Assembly: GCA_017695095.1 (NCBI GenBank)
Contig: JADILW010000110.1
Span: 1-46,302 of the forward strand
Length of the DNA stretch: 46,302 bases
Direction: 5' to 3'
DNA from: Candidatus Cryptobacteroides avistercoris
GTDB taxonomy: Bacteria > Bacteroidota > Bacteroidia > Bacteroidales > UBA932
The notes under the pieces were generated by a model, which worked only from the letters and a program-made list of their open reading frames with translations, did not search any database and was not told the origin of the DNA. Below are positions 31,524 to 38,963 of the stretch, one piece after another; position 1 is the first letter of the stretch; each line of letters begins with the position of its first letter. The position numbers and the translations under genes are program-made.

Positions 31524-32717
31524 TCAGACCCTGCCGGGATAGGCTTCCAGCGCCTTTGAGAGTATGAGCATGGAGCGCTCCAGATCCTCGCGGCGGAGCA
31601 CGTAGGCCATCCTGACCTCCTGCCGGCCCTCGCCCTCGTCGGTGTAGAAGCCCGAACCGGGCGCCATCATCACGGTCTCCCCCTCCCAGTTGAAGTCCCT
31701 GAGGCACCAGAGGCAGAACTTCTCGGCGTCGTCGACGGGGAGTTTCACCATGGCGTAGAATGCGCCCATGGGCATGGGGGCGAGCACTCCGGGTATCTTG
31801 TTGAGCGCGGATATCATGTAGTTGCGCCGGTCGAGGTATTCGTCGTAGACCGCCTTCATATAGTCGCCGGACACGTCCATCGAAGCCTCGGCGACGATCT
31901 GGCCGAGCAGCGGCGGGGAGAGTCTGGCCTGGCAGAACTTCATCACGGCCTCGTGGACCTTCCTGTTCTTGGTGCAGAGGCAGCCTATGCGCACTCCGCA
32001 TTCGGAATAGCGCTTGGACACCGAGTCGAAGAGCACCACGTTGTTCTCTATGCCCTCGAGGTGCATGGCCGACACGTAGGGGCCTCCGGAATAGATGAAT
32101 TCCCTGTAGACCTCGTCGCTGAACAGGAAGAGGTCGTGCCTGCGGACCATGTCGCGGAACTGCTCCATCTCCTCGCGGGTGTAGAGGTAGCCCGTGGGGT
32201 TGTTGGGATTGCAGATCAGTATGGCCTTGGTCCTCGGCGTGATCTGCTTCTCGAACTCCTCGACCGACGGCAGGCGGAAGCCGTCCTCGATATGCGTCTT
32301 GACGCTGCGTATCACGGCACCCACCGAAATCGCGAACGCCATGTAGTTGGCGTAGAACGGGTCGGTGACTATGACCTCGTCGCCGGGGCTCAGGCAGGCG
32401 AGGAAGGCGAAGAGCACGGCCTCGGAACCGCCGGCGGTGATGATTATGTCGTCAGGCGACAGGTATATGCCGTAGCCGGCGTAGTATCCAACCATCTTGG
32501 TGCGCAGCGAGAGGCAGCCGTCGGAAGGGCTGTACTCGAGTATCTCCCTGTCCACATGCTTCAGCGCGTCGAGCCCGCAGCGCGGGGTCCTGATGTCGGG
32601 CTGGCCTATGTTGAGATGGTAGACCTTGATTCCGTTGCGCTTCGCCTCGTCGGCGTAGGGCGCCAGCTTGCGTATGGGGGAAAACGGCATGTCCGCCGCT
32701 CTTTGAGATATTTCCAT
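31524..32717 (-). CDS. PLP-dependent class I/II aminotransferase
   Basis: Fold-type I aminotransferase of 397 residues, probably acting on aspartate or aromatic/branched amino acids in the cytoplasm. Seen: YHLNIGQPDIRTP near residue 33, the PLP phosphate-site segment TAGGSEAVLFAF near residue 92, ILICNPNNPTGYLYTREEM near residue 170 (Asn contacting PLP), LFLFSDEVYREF near residue 197 (Asp/Tyr), and DSVSKRYSECGVRIGC near residue 231 with the Schiff-base Lys. It is a paralog of the enzyme at 37732-38940. A TATATTTA box above the start differs from consensus in its last base. Substrate unknown. Confidence 0.9.
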   Translation of the reverse strand: MEISQRAADMPFSPIRKLAPYADEAKRNGIKVYHLNIGQPDIRTPRCGLDALKHVDREILEYSPSDGCLSLRTKMVGYYAGYGIYLSPDDIIITAGGSEAVLFAFLACLSPGDEVIVTDPFYANYMAFAISVGAVIRSVKTHIEDGFRLPSVEEFEKQITPRTKAILICNPNNPTGYLYTREEMEQFRDMVRRHDLFLFSDEVYREFIYSGGPYVSAMHLEGIENNVVLFDSVSKRYSECGVRIGCLCTKNRKVHEAVMKFCQARLSPPLLGQIVAEASMDVSGDYMKAVYDEYLDRRNYMISALNKIPGVLAPMPMGAFYAMVKLPVDDAEKFCLWCLRDFNWEGETVMMAPGSGFYTDEGEGRQEVRMAYVLRREDLERSMLILSKALEAYPGRV

Positions 32718-32754
32718 GGCCTTCTGATTCTTCTTGGACGGTGTAAATATAGCA

Positions 32755-32781
32755 ATTCCGCGGGATTTTCTCCCGCGGAAT
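32755..32781 (-). terminator. Hairpin after the DUF4252 cluster
   Basis: ATTCCGCGGGA (32755-32765) pairs perfectly with TCCCGCGGAAT (32771-32781) around TTTTC. It lies 24 bases after the minus-strand stop at 32805. The tract after it on the minus strand (TGCTATATTTA) is only partly T-rich, so the terminator is probable. Confidence 0.55.
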
Positions 32782-32804
32782 CTCAGAATATGCGGCCATT
32801 GGGC

Positions 32805-33302
32805 CTACTGCATCGAGGCAGCCATCAGGGCCTCGAAATCCGCGCGGCTCATCGAGCCGTCGATGTAGATGAAGGTGCACTCCTCGGGTTCGCTCGCCAG
32901 GAGCAGGAAACCGTTGATGAAGTCGCCGTCCTTCTTGTCGGCCGAGGTGTACATCCTCACGAGCTCGCCTTCGTCGCTGGCTTCCATCAGCAGCTCGAAT
33001 TTCTCCTTCTCGGCGAACTTGAGCACGTCGGAGGTGAGGGACTCGTTGACCTTGGAATTGCTGCTGTCGAGAATGTACATTCCGTTCAGCGACCTCACCA
33101 CCGGGGAGATGTCCATCTCGTCGCCGGCCGCGTCGATGGTGAGCTCGGGAAGCTCGCCTATCATCTTGAACATGGAGGGAGAGATGTAGACGGCCTCGAC
33201 TCCGTTGTTTCCCGAATACTTGTTGTAGATGCTCTTGCCGTCCTGGGCGAATGCTGCGCATGCCACCAGCATGGATGCAGCGATAATCATGATCTTTTTC
33301 AT
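32805..33302 (-). CDS. DUF4252 protein (second of the cluster), secreted
   Basis: 165 residues with signal peptide (KKIMIIAASMLVACAAFAQ). Family pattern: EAVYISPSMFKMIGELPEL near residue 36, SLNGMYILDSSNSKVNESL near residue 72, ELVRMYTSADKKDGDFINGF near residue 112, and FIYIDGSMSRADFEALM at the C-terminus (the LxxIxG-type end). Function of DUF4252 is unknown; members of this family sit beside ECF sigma factors in Bacteroidota. It shares bases with the stop of the membrane protein gene (TAATG). No lipobox, so periplasmic. Confidence 0.85.
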   Translation of the reverse strand: MKKIMIIAASMLVACAAFAQDGKSIYNKYSGNNGVEAVYISPSMFKMIGELPELTIDAAGDEMDISPVVRSLNGMYILDSSNSKVNESLTSDVLKFAEKEKFELLMEASDEGELVRMYTSADKKDGDFINGFLLLASEPEECTFIYIDGSMSRADFEALMAASMQ

Positions 33303-33703
33303 TATTTTGTGATTTTGTCGATTATTTCCTTGGGTTTGTTCATCTCCGACGACGCTTCCAGCACCAGTTCCGTCGTCTTGCTCATCTTCTCCGAAATCAG
33401 GGAGAAGCTCTTCTGGACCTCGGCGTAGGCGAGCAGGGGGTCGTCGAAACTGTCTGCGGGGGTGCCCGGCCTTCCGAGCACGAGCAGCATCAGCACGGCC
33501 GCCATTGCGGCTCCGGCGAGCGAATATGCCGCGGTGCGCAATCTCACGCCTTTTGTCTTCACGCCCTCTCCGGCTGCGGCGAGTCCCGCTACTGCGCCTT
33601 CGAGTCTTTCGCCGAACCCTTCGGGCGAACTCACGCCGCCGTCCAGCGAAACCTTCTCGAGCTCCTCGAAGCTCATCCTTTCGATATCTTCCAGCTTTTT
33701 CAT
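33302..33703 (-). CDS. Single-span membrane protein, probable anti-sigma factor
   Basis: 133 residues. Cytoplasmic part of about 55 residues (KKLEDIERMSFEELEKVSLDG), one membrane helix near residues 58-77 (AAYSLAGAAMAAVLMLLVLG), and a periplasmic tail with SFSLISEKMSKTTELVLEAS. Encoded between an ECF sigma factor and a DUF4252 gene and overlapping both (ATGA and TAATG). Position and topology suggest an anti-sigma factor; no zinc-binding HxxxCxxC motif is present, so the type is not the classic one. Confidence 0.7.
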   Translation of the reverse strand: MKKLEDIERMSFEELEKVSLDGGVSSPEGFGERLEGAVAGLAAAGEGVKTKGVRLRTAAYSLAGAAMAAVLMLLVLGRPGTPADSFDDPLLAYAEVQKSFSLISEKMSKTTELVLEASSEMNKPKEIIDKITK

Positions 33704-34182
33704 GACAATGCTTTTTTTATCTTGCGTCTGGCGTTGCTCAGCAGGACTCTGAGTGTGAGACTGTTCCTGCCGGTGAGCCTGGCCATCTCGTCGTAACTCA
33801 ATTCTTCGTACGCTCTCATTCGGAGCACTTCTCTTTCGCTTTCCGTAAGGTTCCGGACAGCCTTCATGACCCTGTCGAACTGCTCTCTTGTGTACAGCCC
33901 CCTGTCGGCGGCGTCATCGGCCGGAATGGTCTCCTGCAGCTCTTCGGTCCCGGAAGTTCCGGCTCTGCGGATGCGGTCTATGCAGATGTTGCGCAGCAGC
34001 GTGATGCTGTATGCCCTGGGGTTGCGGACCGAGTCGAGCGTGTCTCTCGAGTTCCAGAGCTTCAGGTAGAGGTCCTGAACGGCATCCTCCGCGTCCGCCC
34101 CGCTCTCCAGTATGTAGAAGGCCACCCGGTAGAGGCTCTCGCTGAGCGACAGATAGCTTTCCTTGAATTCCTCGGCGCTCAT
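33700..34182 (-). CDS. ECF-type RNA polymerase sigma factor
   Basis: 160 residues with the two sigma regions of ECF factors. Region 2: SLYRVAFYILESGADAEDAV and LYLKLWNSRDTL (core binding and -10 recognition), region 4: LTESEREVLRMRAYEELSYD and MARLTGRNSLTLRVLLSNAR (helix-turn-helix for -35 recognition). No C-terminal extension. One base after the DUF4252 stop (TGAGATG) and overlapping the membrane protein gene, so all four genes are one operon. It probably responds to an envelope signal through the membrane protein. Regulon unknown. Confidence 0.92.
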   Translation of the reverse strand: MSAEEFKESYLSLSESLYRVAFYILESGADAEDAVQDLYLKLWNSRDTLDSVRNPRAYSITLLRNICIDRIRRAGTSGTEELQETIPADDAADRGLYTREQFDRVMKAVRNLTESEREVLRMRAYEELSYDEMARLTGRNSLTLRVLLSNARRKIKKALS

Positions 34183-34183
34183 C

Positions 34184-34702
34184 TCAGTTCATTTCCATGA
34201 TCTTGGCCACGCTGTCCATGGACACCTTGCCGAACACGCACACCAGGGCTCCGTCGTCAGGGGTGAACACCACAAGGTCCCTGACCAGGCCGACGGACTC
34301 GTCGACCGTTCCGTATATATCCATCGTACTGCCTTCATCCCTGGCCGACATCAGCAGGTCGCAGTCCCTGAGCGCGGAGGCGATCCTGTCGTTGAACAGC
34401 TGCCTCTGGCGGGGCGTGCCGTCTTCATATTCGACCACCAGGAGCCGGTTGATGCCGTCGAGCAGCTTCAGGCTCTCGCGGAGCTCGGGGTCGTCCTCCG
34501 TGTCGGCGGAGAGCCCGGCTGCGGACTTCATCAGGAAGATTCCGAACCTGCCTATGTTCACGACCTCGAATCCGTCGGTCTTGCGGAAGCCGTTCACCAC
34601 GTTGATGATACGCTGGCGGGGCATGGATTTGGCGGAAGCCTGTGCGCAGATACCGGCACTGAGCAGTATCGCGGCTGAAAGCATGAGAACTATTCTCTTC
34701 AT
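34184..34702 (-). CDS. DUF4252-like secreted protein (first of the cluster)
   Basis: 172 residues with signal peptide (KRIVLMLSAAILLSAGICAQAS). Family-like features: GFEVVNIGRFGIFLMKSAAG near residue 44, LLVVEYEDGTPRQRQLFN near residue 85, and LVCVFGKVSMDSVAKIMEM at the C-terminus. Only distantly like the DUF4252 protein at the other end of the cluster; the two bracket the sigma and membrane genes. First gene of the operon. A GATATTTG box at 34768-34775 on the minus strand misses the consensus by one base. Function unknown. Confidence 0.75.
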   Translation of the reverse strand: MKRIVLMLSAAILLSAGICAQASAKSMPRQRIINVVNGFRKTDGFEVVNIGRFGIFLMKSAAGLSADTEDDPELRESLKLLDGINRLLVVEYEDGTPRQRQLFNDRIASALRDCDLLMSARDEGSTMDIYGTVDESVGLVRDLVVFTPDDGALVCVFGKVSMDSVAKIMEMN

Positions 34703-34826
34703 ATCTGTAATTTGTTTTGATTTCTGTTTCAGCCCCCGTTTCGGAGGCGCTTCACCTAAGAGACGGACAAATATCGAAAATGTTAACAGAATTCTGACGA
34801 TTTTTTCAAGTCCAATCGCATACCGC

Positions 34827-34854
34827 TATCGCTGCGATAAGAAACATTTATCGC
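34827..34854. promoter_or_regulatory. Possible LysR operator with three GCGATA/TATCGC half-sites
   Basis: TATCGC-T-GCGATA (34827-34839), then GCGATAA-GAAACAT-TTATCGC (34834-34854). The middle half-site is shared by both palindromes. The site ends 7 bases before the -33 element of the LysR gene at 34862, so autoregulation by the LysR protein is inferred. Confidence 0.5.
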
Positions 34855-34861
34855 AAAAGGG

Positions 34862-34892
34862 TTGGCATATCGGAAATAAAGGGATATATTTG
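34862..34892 (+). promoter_or_regulatory. -33/-7 promoter of the LysR gene
   Basis: TTG (34862-34864), 20-base spacer, TATATTTG (34885-34892). The leader would be about 30 bases and includes ATAATATAAT. Confidence 0.7.
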
Positions 34893-34924
34893 CGCCCCGT
34901 TAGTTAGGCCATAATATAATTGCC

Positions 34925-35830
34925 GTGGAACTCAGACAATTGTACTACTTCGTGAAGGTAGCCGAGACCTTGAACTTCTCGGAGGCGGCGAGGAACCTGT
35001 TCGTGACCCAGAGCACCCTCTCCCAGCAGATCAAGCAGCTGGAGGAGGAATTCGGCACCAGCCTGTTCGAGCGCGACTCGCATTCGGTGTCGCTGACCGA
35101 GAACGGCCACAGGCTGCTCCCCCTGGCGAAGCGCACCCTGCAGGACGCCAGGGACTGCCAGAACCAGATAAGGGACCTTCAGGAGATGCTCTCCGGCGAG
35201 CTGATAGTGGGCGTGACCTATTCATTCTGCCCCATACTCACGGAGACGGTCAAGAACTTCATCGGAAACTACCCCGGAGTCAAGCTCAAGATAATCAGCA
35301 AGTCCAGCGAGGAGCTGATCAGCCTTCTGCGCAAGCGCGAGGTCGATTTCGTGCTGGCCTTCAAGCCCAATGAGAGCTACGACGACATCGAGTCGCACAT
35401 ACTCTTCGACGACAAGCTCTCAGTGATACTGCGCGCCGACCATCCCCTCTCGGACAGACGCTCGCTGAGCATCAAGGACCTCGAGCGTCAGAAGATCGCC
35501 CTGCCCGCCAAGGGCCTGCAGGCCAGGAACGCCCTCGACAGGAACATGGACATCAACAAGCAGAACCTCGACATCTGCATAGAACTCAACGAAATCAACA
35601 TACTTCTCGACATCGTGCAGAGCAGCCACCTGCTCACGATACTCTCGGAAGCCACCATCTACCACCACAAGGAGAAGCTCAGGGCCATACCTCTCGACAT
35701 TCCCCACAACCAGATGGAGGGCTGCATCCACGTGCTCAAGAAGGCCTACAGGAAACGCTCGGCGGAAGCCTTCGTGAAGCTGCTGCGCGAGTCGAACGAA
35801 ATCAACGAAAGAATCAACAGATGGCTCTGA
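34925..35830 (+). CDS. LysR-family transcriptional regulator (OxyR/CynR-like)
   Basis: 301 residues, GTG start. Winged helix-turn-helix at the N-terminus: MELRQLYYFVKVAETLNFSE, AARNLFVTQSTLSQQIKQLE, LTENGHRLLPLAKRTL. The co-inducer domain follows (GELIVGVTYSFCPIL near residue 89, FVLAFKPNESYDD near residue 140). A Cys pair like that of OxyR cannot be matched, and the name stays open. It is divergent from the DUF4252 operon and stands 10 bases before an AspT/YidE-type transporter gene, which it probably controls. A palindromic site lies in front of its promoter. Confidence 0.9.
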   Translation: MELRQLYYFVKVAETLNFSEAARNLFVTQSTLSQQIKQLEEEFGTSLFERDSHSVSLTENGHRLLPLAKRTLQDARDCQNQIRDLQEMLSGELIVGVTYSFCPILTETVKNFIGNYPGVKLKIISKSSEELISLLRKREVDFVLAFKPNESYDDIESHILFDDKLSVILRADHPLSDRRSLSIKDLERQKIALPAKGLQARNALDRNMDINKQNLDICIELNEINILLDIVQSSHLLTILSEATIYHHKEKLRAIPLDIPHNQMEGCIHVLKKAYRKRSAEAFVKLLRESNEINERINRWL

Positions 35831-35840
35831 TCTAAAGCTT

Positions 35841-37301
35841 ATGAACTTTCTGAACACTCTCTTCAACGGCACCGCAGGTGCCTGGAGCGGCGGTATAGCA
35901 CACTCCATCATCATTCTGGCCCTCGTGATAGCGCTGGGCAAGATAATGGGCAAAATCAAGGTGGCCGGCGTCAGCTTCGGCGTGACCTGGATTCTGTTCA
36001 TCGGAATCGCGTTCAGCCACTTCGGCATGACGCTCGACCCCAACCTGCTTCAGTTCCTCAAGGAATTCGGCCTCATCCTGTTCGTCTACAGCATAGGCCT
36101 CCAGGTCGGCCCCGGATTCTTCGCCAGCCTCAAGAGCGGCGGAATCGGGCTCAACATGCTCGCCTTCTTCGTGGTGCTCCTCGGCGTAGGAATCACGATA
36201 GCGCTCCACTACATCACCGGAGTGCCCGTCACCACGATGACCGGCATCATGTCCGGTGCGGTGACCAACACCCCCGGCCTCGGAGCGGCGCAGCAGGCAT
36301 ATTCCGACATCTACCACACCGGAGCCCCGGACATCGCGCTCGGCTACGCGGTGGCCTACCCTCTGGGCGTGATCGGATGCATCCTGAGCTACGTGCTGCT
36401 CAAGGGCTGCTTCTACCGCAAGCCGCTGCCCGTCAAGAAACCCAAGAACCTTGAGAGCAAGAAGATAGAGATTCCCGACATCGAGCCCGCGGACCATCTG
36501 AGCGACAGCAAGTACATCTCCCGCCGCATCATCATCTCGAAGCGCAAGCTCAACGGAATGGTGCTCGGCAAGCTCGAGTTCGAGAAGGTGCTCGGGGCCA
36601 CCGTGACCCGCATCCGCAGGGCCGGCATCGAGCTCAAGGCCACTCCTGAAATCCGCCTCCAGTACGGCGACCAGGTGACCGTGGTCGGAAGCGAGCAGAG
36701 CATCGCGGCCGTGGAGAAGGTGCTCGGCAACTCCCGCAAGCGCCTCGACGACCCCAACCTCGTGCCCATCTTCATGGGAATCGCCCTCGGATGCATACTC
36801 GGAAGCATCCCCATCGTGTTCCCCGGCATACCCCAGCCCATCAAGCTCGGACTTGCTGGCGGTCCGCTCATCGTCAGCCTGCTCATCAGCCACTTCGGGC
36901 CCCAGTTCAAGGTGGTGACCTACACCACCGCGAGCGCCAACCTGATGCTGCGCGAGATAGGCATCGCGATCTTCCTCGCCTGCGTGGGACTCGAGGCCGG
37001 CAACGGATTCATCGACACCATCATCCATAAGGGCGGCTACGTCTGGATAGCCTACGGCGCCGTGATAACCGTGGTGCCCATCATAATAGCCGGCCTCGTG
37101 GGCCGTTTCCTGATGAAGCTCGACTACAGCACGCTGATAGGAGTGCTCGCCGGAGCGCACACCAATCCCCCGGCGCTCGCCTACGCCACCGAGCAGGACA
37201 AGAGCAGCGACCACGCCGCAGTCGGCTATGCGACCGTCTACCCTCTGACCATGTTCTTCAGGGTGCTGATGGCCCAGATGATGATACTCTTCTTCGTCTG
37301 A
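35841..37301 (+). CDS. AspT/YidE/YbjL-type membrane transporter with RCK_C domain
   Basis: 486 residues. Two halves of about five membrane helices each (residues 20-185 and 310-480) carrying the internal duplication typical of the AspT family, with GLQVGPGFFASLKSGG near residue 88 and GLEAGNGFIDTIIHKGGY near residue 381, matching segments of the two halves. Between them at about 225-300 a TrkA/RCK C-terminal domain (VLGATVTRIRRAGIELKATP). AspT itself exchanges aspartate for alanine; members of the YidE branch are less well known. Neighbours are a LysR regulator and, 430 bases on, an aminotransferase, so an amino acid or dicarboxylate substrate is plausible. Confidence 0.88.
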   Translation: MNFLNTLFNGTAGAWSGGIAHSIIILALVIALGKIMGKIKVAGVSFGVTWILFIGIAFSHFGMTLDPNLLQFLKEFGLILFVYSIGLQVGPGFFASLKSGGIGLNMLAFFVVLLGVGITIALHYITGVPVTTMTGIMSGAVTNTPGLGAAQQAYSDIYHTGAPDIALGYAVAYPLGVIGCILSYVLLKGCFYRKPLPVKKPKNLESKKIEIPDIEPADHLSDSKYISRRIIISKRKLNGMVLGKLEFEKVLGATVTRIRRAGIELKATPEIRLQYGDQVTVVGSEQSIAAVEKVLGNSRKRLDDPNLVPIFMGIALGCILGSIPIVFPGIPQPIKLGLAGGPLIVSLLISHFGPQFKVVTYTTASANLMLREIGIAIFLACVGLEAGNGFIDTIIHKGGYVWIAYGAVITVVPIIIAGLVGRFLMKLDYSTLIGVLAGAHTNPPALAYATEQDKSSDHAAVGYATVYPLTMFFRVLMAQMMILFFV

Positions 37302-37364
37302 CCGCGGCTGTCCGGCCTATAGTTTTTGCCTAAAGCCGCAATCGGAACAAAGCGTAGCCGGAAG

Positions 37365-37395
37365 TTTGCCGAGCAGCGGAGCGATGTTACCTTTG
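37365..37395 (+). promoter_or_regulatory. Consensus promoter of the 50-residue membrane protein gene
   Basis: TTTG (37365-37368), 19-base spacer, TACCTTTG (37388-37395). Exact -33/-7 fit; transcription should begin near 37399. Confidence 0.75.
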
Positions 37396-37423
37396 CAGCG
37401 TCAAACCAAACCTTATAGAAGTT

Positions 37424-37576
37424 ATGTACGCACTTTACATCATCGCTTTCGTGACAGTAGCCGCCCTGGCATACAGGTTCTCGGAAATGCTCAGACACCG
37501 TCGCGCGGCAGTCCACGCCGAAAACGAGACCAGGCTCGAGAGGGCTCTCGAGAAATATAAGGACTACGACGACTAG
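37424..37576 (+). CDS. Small single-span membrane protein, 50 residues
   Basis: ATG 37424 to TAG 37576. Sequence: hydrophobic N-terminal helix MYALYIIAFVTVAALAYRF at residues 1-19, basic stretch MLRHRRAAVH, then a charged helix with ERALEKYKDY and an Asp-Asp end. Not in a named family that I recognise. Support: an exact -33/-7 promoter 29 bases upstream, a membrane helix followed by positive residues (cytoplasmic C-terminus by the inside-positive rule), and a 12-bp hairpin 23 bases after the stop. It fills the gap between the transporter and the aminotransferase genes. Confidence 0.7.
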   Translation: MYALYIIAFVTVAALAYRFSEMLRHRRAAVHAENETRLERALEKYKDYDD

Positions 37577-37598
37577 AAGACTACACATATTCATCTCG

Positions 37599-37632
37599 CG
37601 AAGGTGGGCGACTGTATGGCCGTCCACCTTCG
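37599..37632 (+). terminator. Hairpin after the small membrane protein gene
   Basis: CGAAGGTGGGCG (37599-37610) pairs with CGTCCACCTTCG (37621-37632), one G-U, 10-base loop. No T-run follows on the plus strand, so the termination role is uncertain. Confidence 0.45.
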
Positions 37633-37677
37633 TCATGAAAAAGAGGAGCTGACATACGGAACATCCGCGGCAGGAAT

Positions 37678-37708
37678 TTTGAAATATACGCCTTATTGGG
37701 TATATTTG
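37678..37708 (+). promoter_or_regulatory. Consensus promoter of the second aminotransferase gene
   Basis: TTTG (37678-37681), 19-base spacer, TATATTTG (37701-37708), 23 bases before the ATG. Confidence 0.8.
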
Positions 37709-37731
37709 TCTGATTATAATCTTTAATTGCC

Positions 37732-38940
37732 ATGTCCCTCAACATTTCTGAGAAATCCCGGCTGATGCCGGCCTCAGCCATCAGGAAACTCGTTCCGCTC
37801 GCCGATGCGGCGAAGGCGGAAGGTGTGAAGGTCTACCACCTCAACGTCGGCGCTCCGGACATCAAGTCGCCCGACTGCGCGTTCAAGGCCGTGGAGAACA
37901 TCTGCAGGAAGCTGCACCACCTCTCCTACACCAATTCAGCCGGACTGATAGAGCTCCGAAAGGGACTTGTGGAAAAATACTACCGCAAGATAGGCATCAA
38001 CATCGACGTCAGCGAGCTGCTGGTCGAGGTTGCGGGCAGCGAGGCCTTCGCAAACGCGATGCAGATCGTGGCCGACGAGGGCGACGAGATCATCGTGGTC
38101 GAGCCCTACTACACCAACTACCAGACTTTCGCATACCTCAACGGCATCACCCTCAAGGCTGTGCCCACCGACATCCACCACGGCTTCGCGGTGCCCGACA
38201 TCGCCGAATTCGAGAAGCTGCTGACCGGCAGGACCCGCGCGGTGCTGCTCAGCAACCCCTGCAACCCTTCGGGCAAGCTCTTCACCAGGAACGAGATGAT
38301 AGCCATCGGCGAATTCTGCCGCAAGCACGACCTCTTCCTGATTTCCGACGAGGTCTACAGGGAGTTCTGCTACACCGACGAACCCCACTTCTCGGCGATG
38401 AACATCCCGGGCTGCGAGCAGAACGTGATACTCGTCGACTCCGTGTCCAAGAGATACAACCTCTGCGGCGCCAGGATAGGCTGCATCATCTCCCACAACA
38501 AGGAGGTGATGGCCGCCGCGATGAAATACGCCCAGTCCCGCCTCTGTCCTCCCGTGTTCGGACAGTACGCCGCGATGGGCGCCCTCGACACCCCTCAGAG
38601 CTATTTCACCGAAGTGCGCGAGGAGTACATCAGGCGCAGGGACTGCGCCCTCAGGATGCTCAACGACATCCCCGGGGTGTTCGCCCCCATGCCCTACGGA
38701 GCATTCTACACCGTGGCCGAACTTCCGGTAGAGGACGCCGAAGACTTCGCCAGATGGATGCTTACCGACTTCCGCCTCGACGGGCAGACAACCATGGTCA
38801 CTCCGGCGAAGTCCTTCTACAAGACTCCGGGCACAGGCCTCAACCACGTGCGCATAGCCTACGTTCTCGAGGTTCCCGAGCTTGAGAAGGCTCTGAACGT
38901 GTTCGCCGAGGGTCTGGCCGCCTACAGACGACTTCACTGA
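37732..38940 (+). CDS. PLP-dependent class I/II aminotransferase (second copy)
   Basis: 402 residues, paralog of 31524-32717 with the same motif order: YHLNVGAPDIKSP near residue 35, EVAGSEAFANAMQ near residue 103, VLLSNPCNPSGKLFTRNEM near residue 172, LFLISDEVYREFCYT near residue 202 and DSVSKRYNLCGARIGC near residue 236 with the PLP Lys. NPCNPSG replaces NPNNPTG. An independent promoter and its place behind an AspT-type transporter suggest aspartate or a related acid as substrate; this is inference. Followed 23 bases on by the acyl-CoA synthetase. Confidence 0.9.
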   Translation: MSLNISEKSRLMPASAIRKLVPLADAAKAEGVKVYHLNVGAPDIKSPDCAFKAVENICRKLHHLSYTNSAGLIELRKGLVEKYYRKIGINIDVSELLVEVAGSEAFANAMQIVADEGDEIIVVEPYYTNYQTFAYLNGITLKAVPTDIHHGFAVPDIAEFEKLLTGRTRAVLLSNPCNPSGKLFTRNEMIAIGEFCRKHDLFLISDEVYREFCYTDEPHFSAMNIPGCEQNVILVDSVSKRYNLCGARIGCIISHNKEVMAAAMKYAQSRLCPPVFGQYAAMGALDTPQSYFTEVREEYIRRRDCALRMLNDIPGVFAPMPYGAFYTVAELPVEDAEDFARWMLTDFRLDGQTTMVTPAKSFYKTPGTGLNHVRIAYVLEVPELEKALNVFAEGLAAYRRLH

Positions 38941-38963
38941 AGCCATACCAACAAGACGACAAG

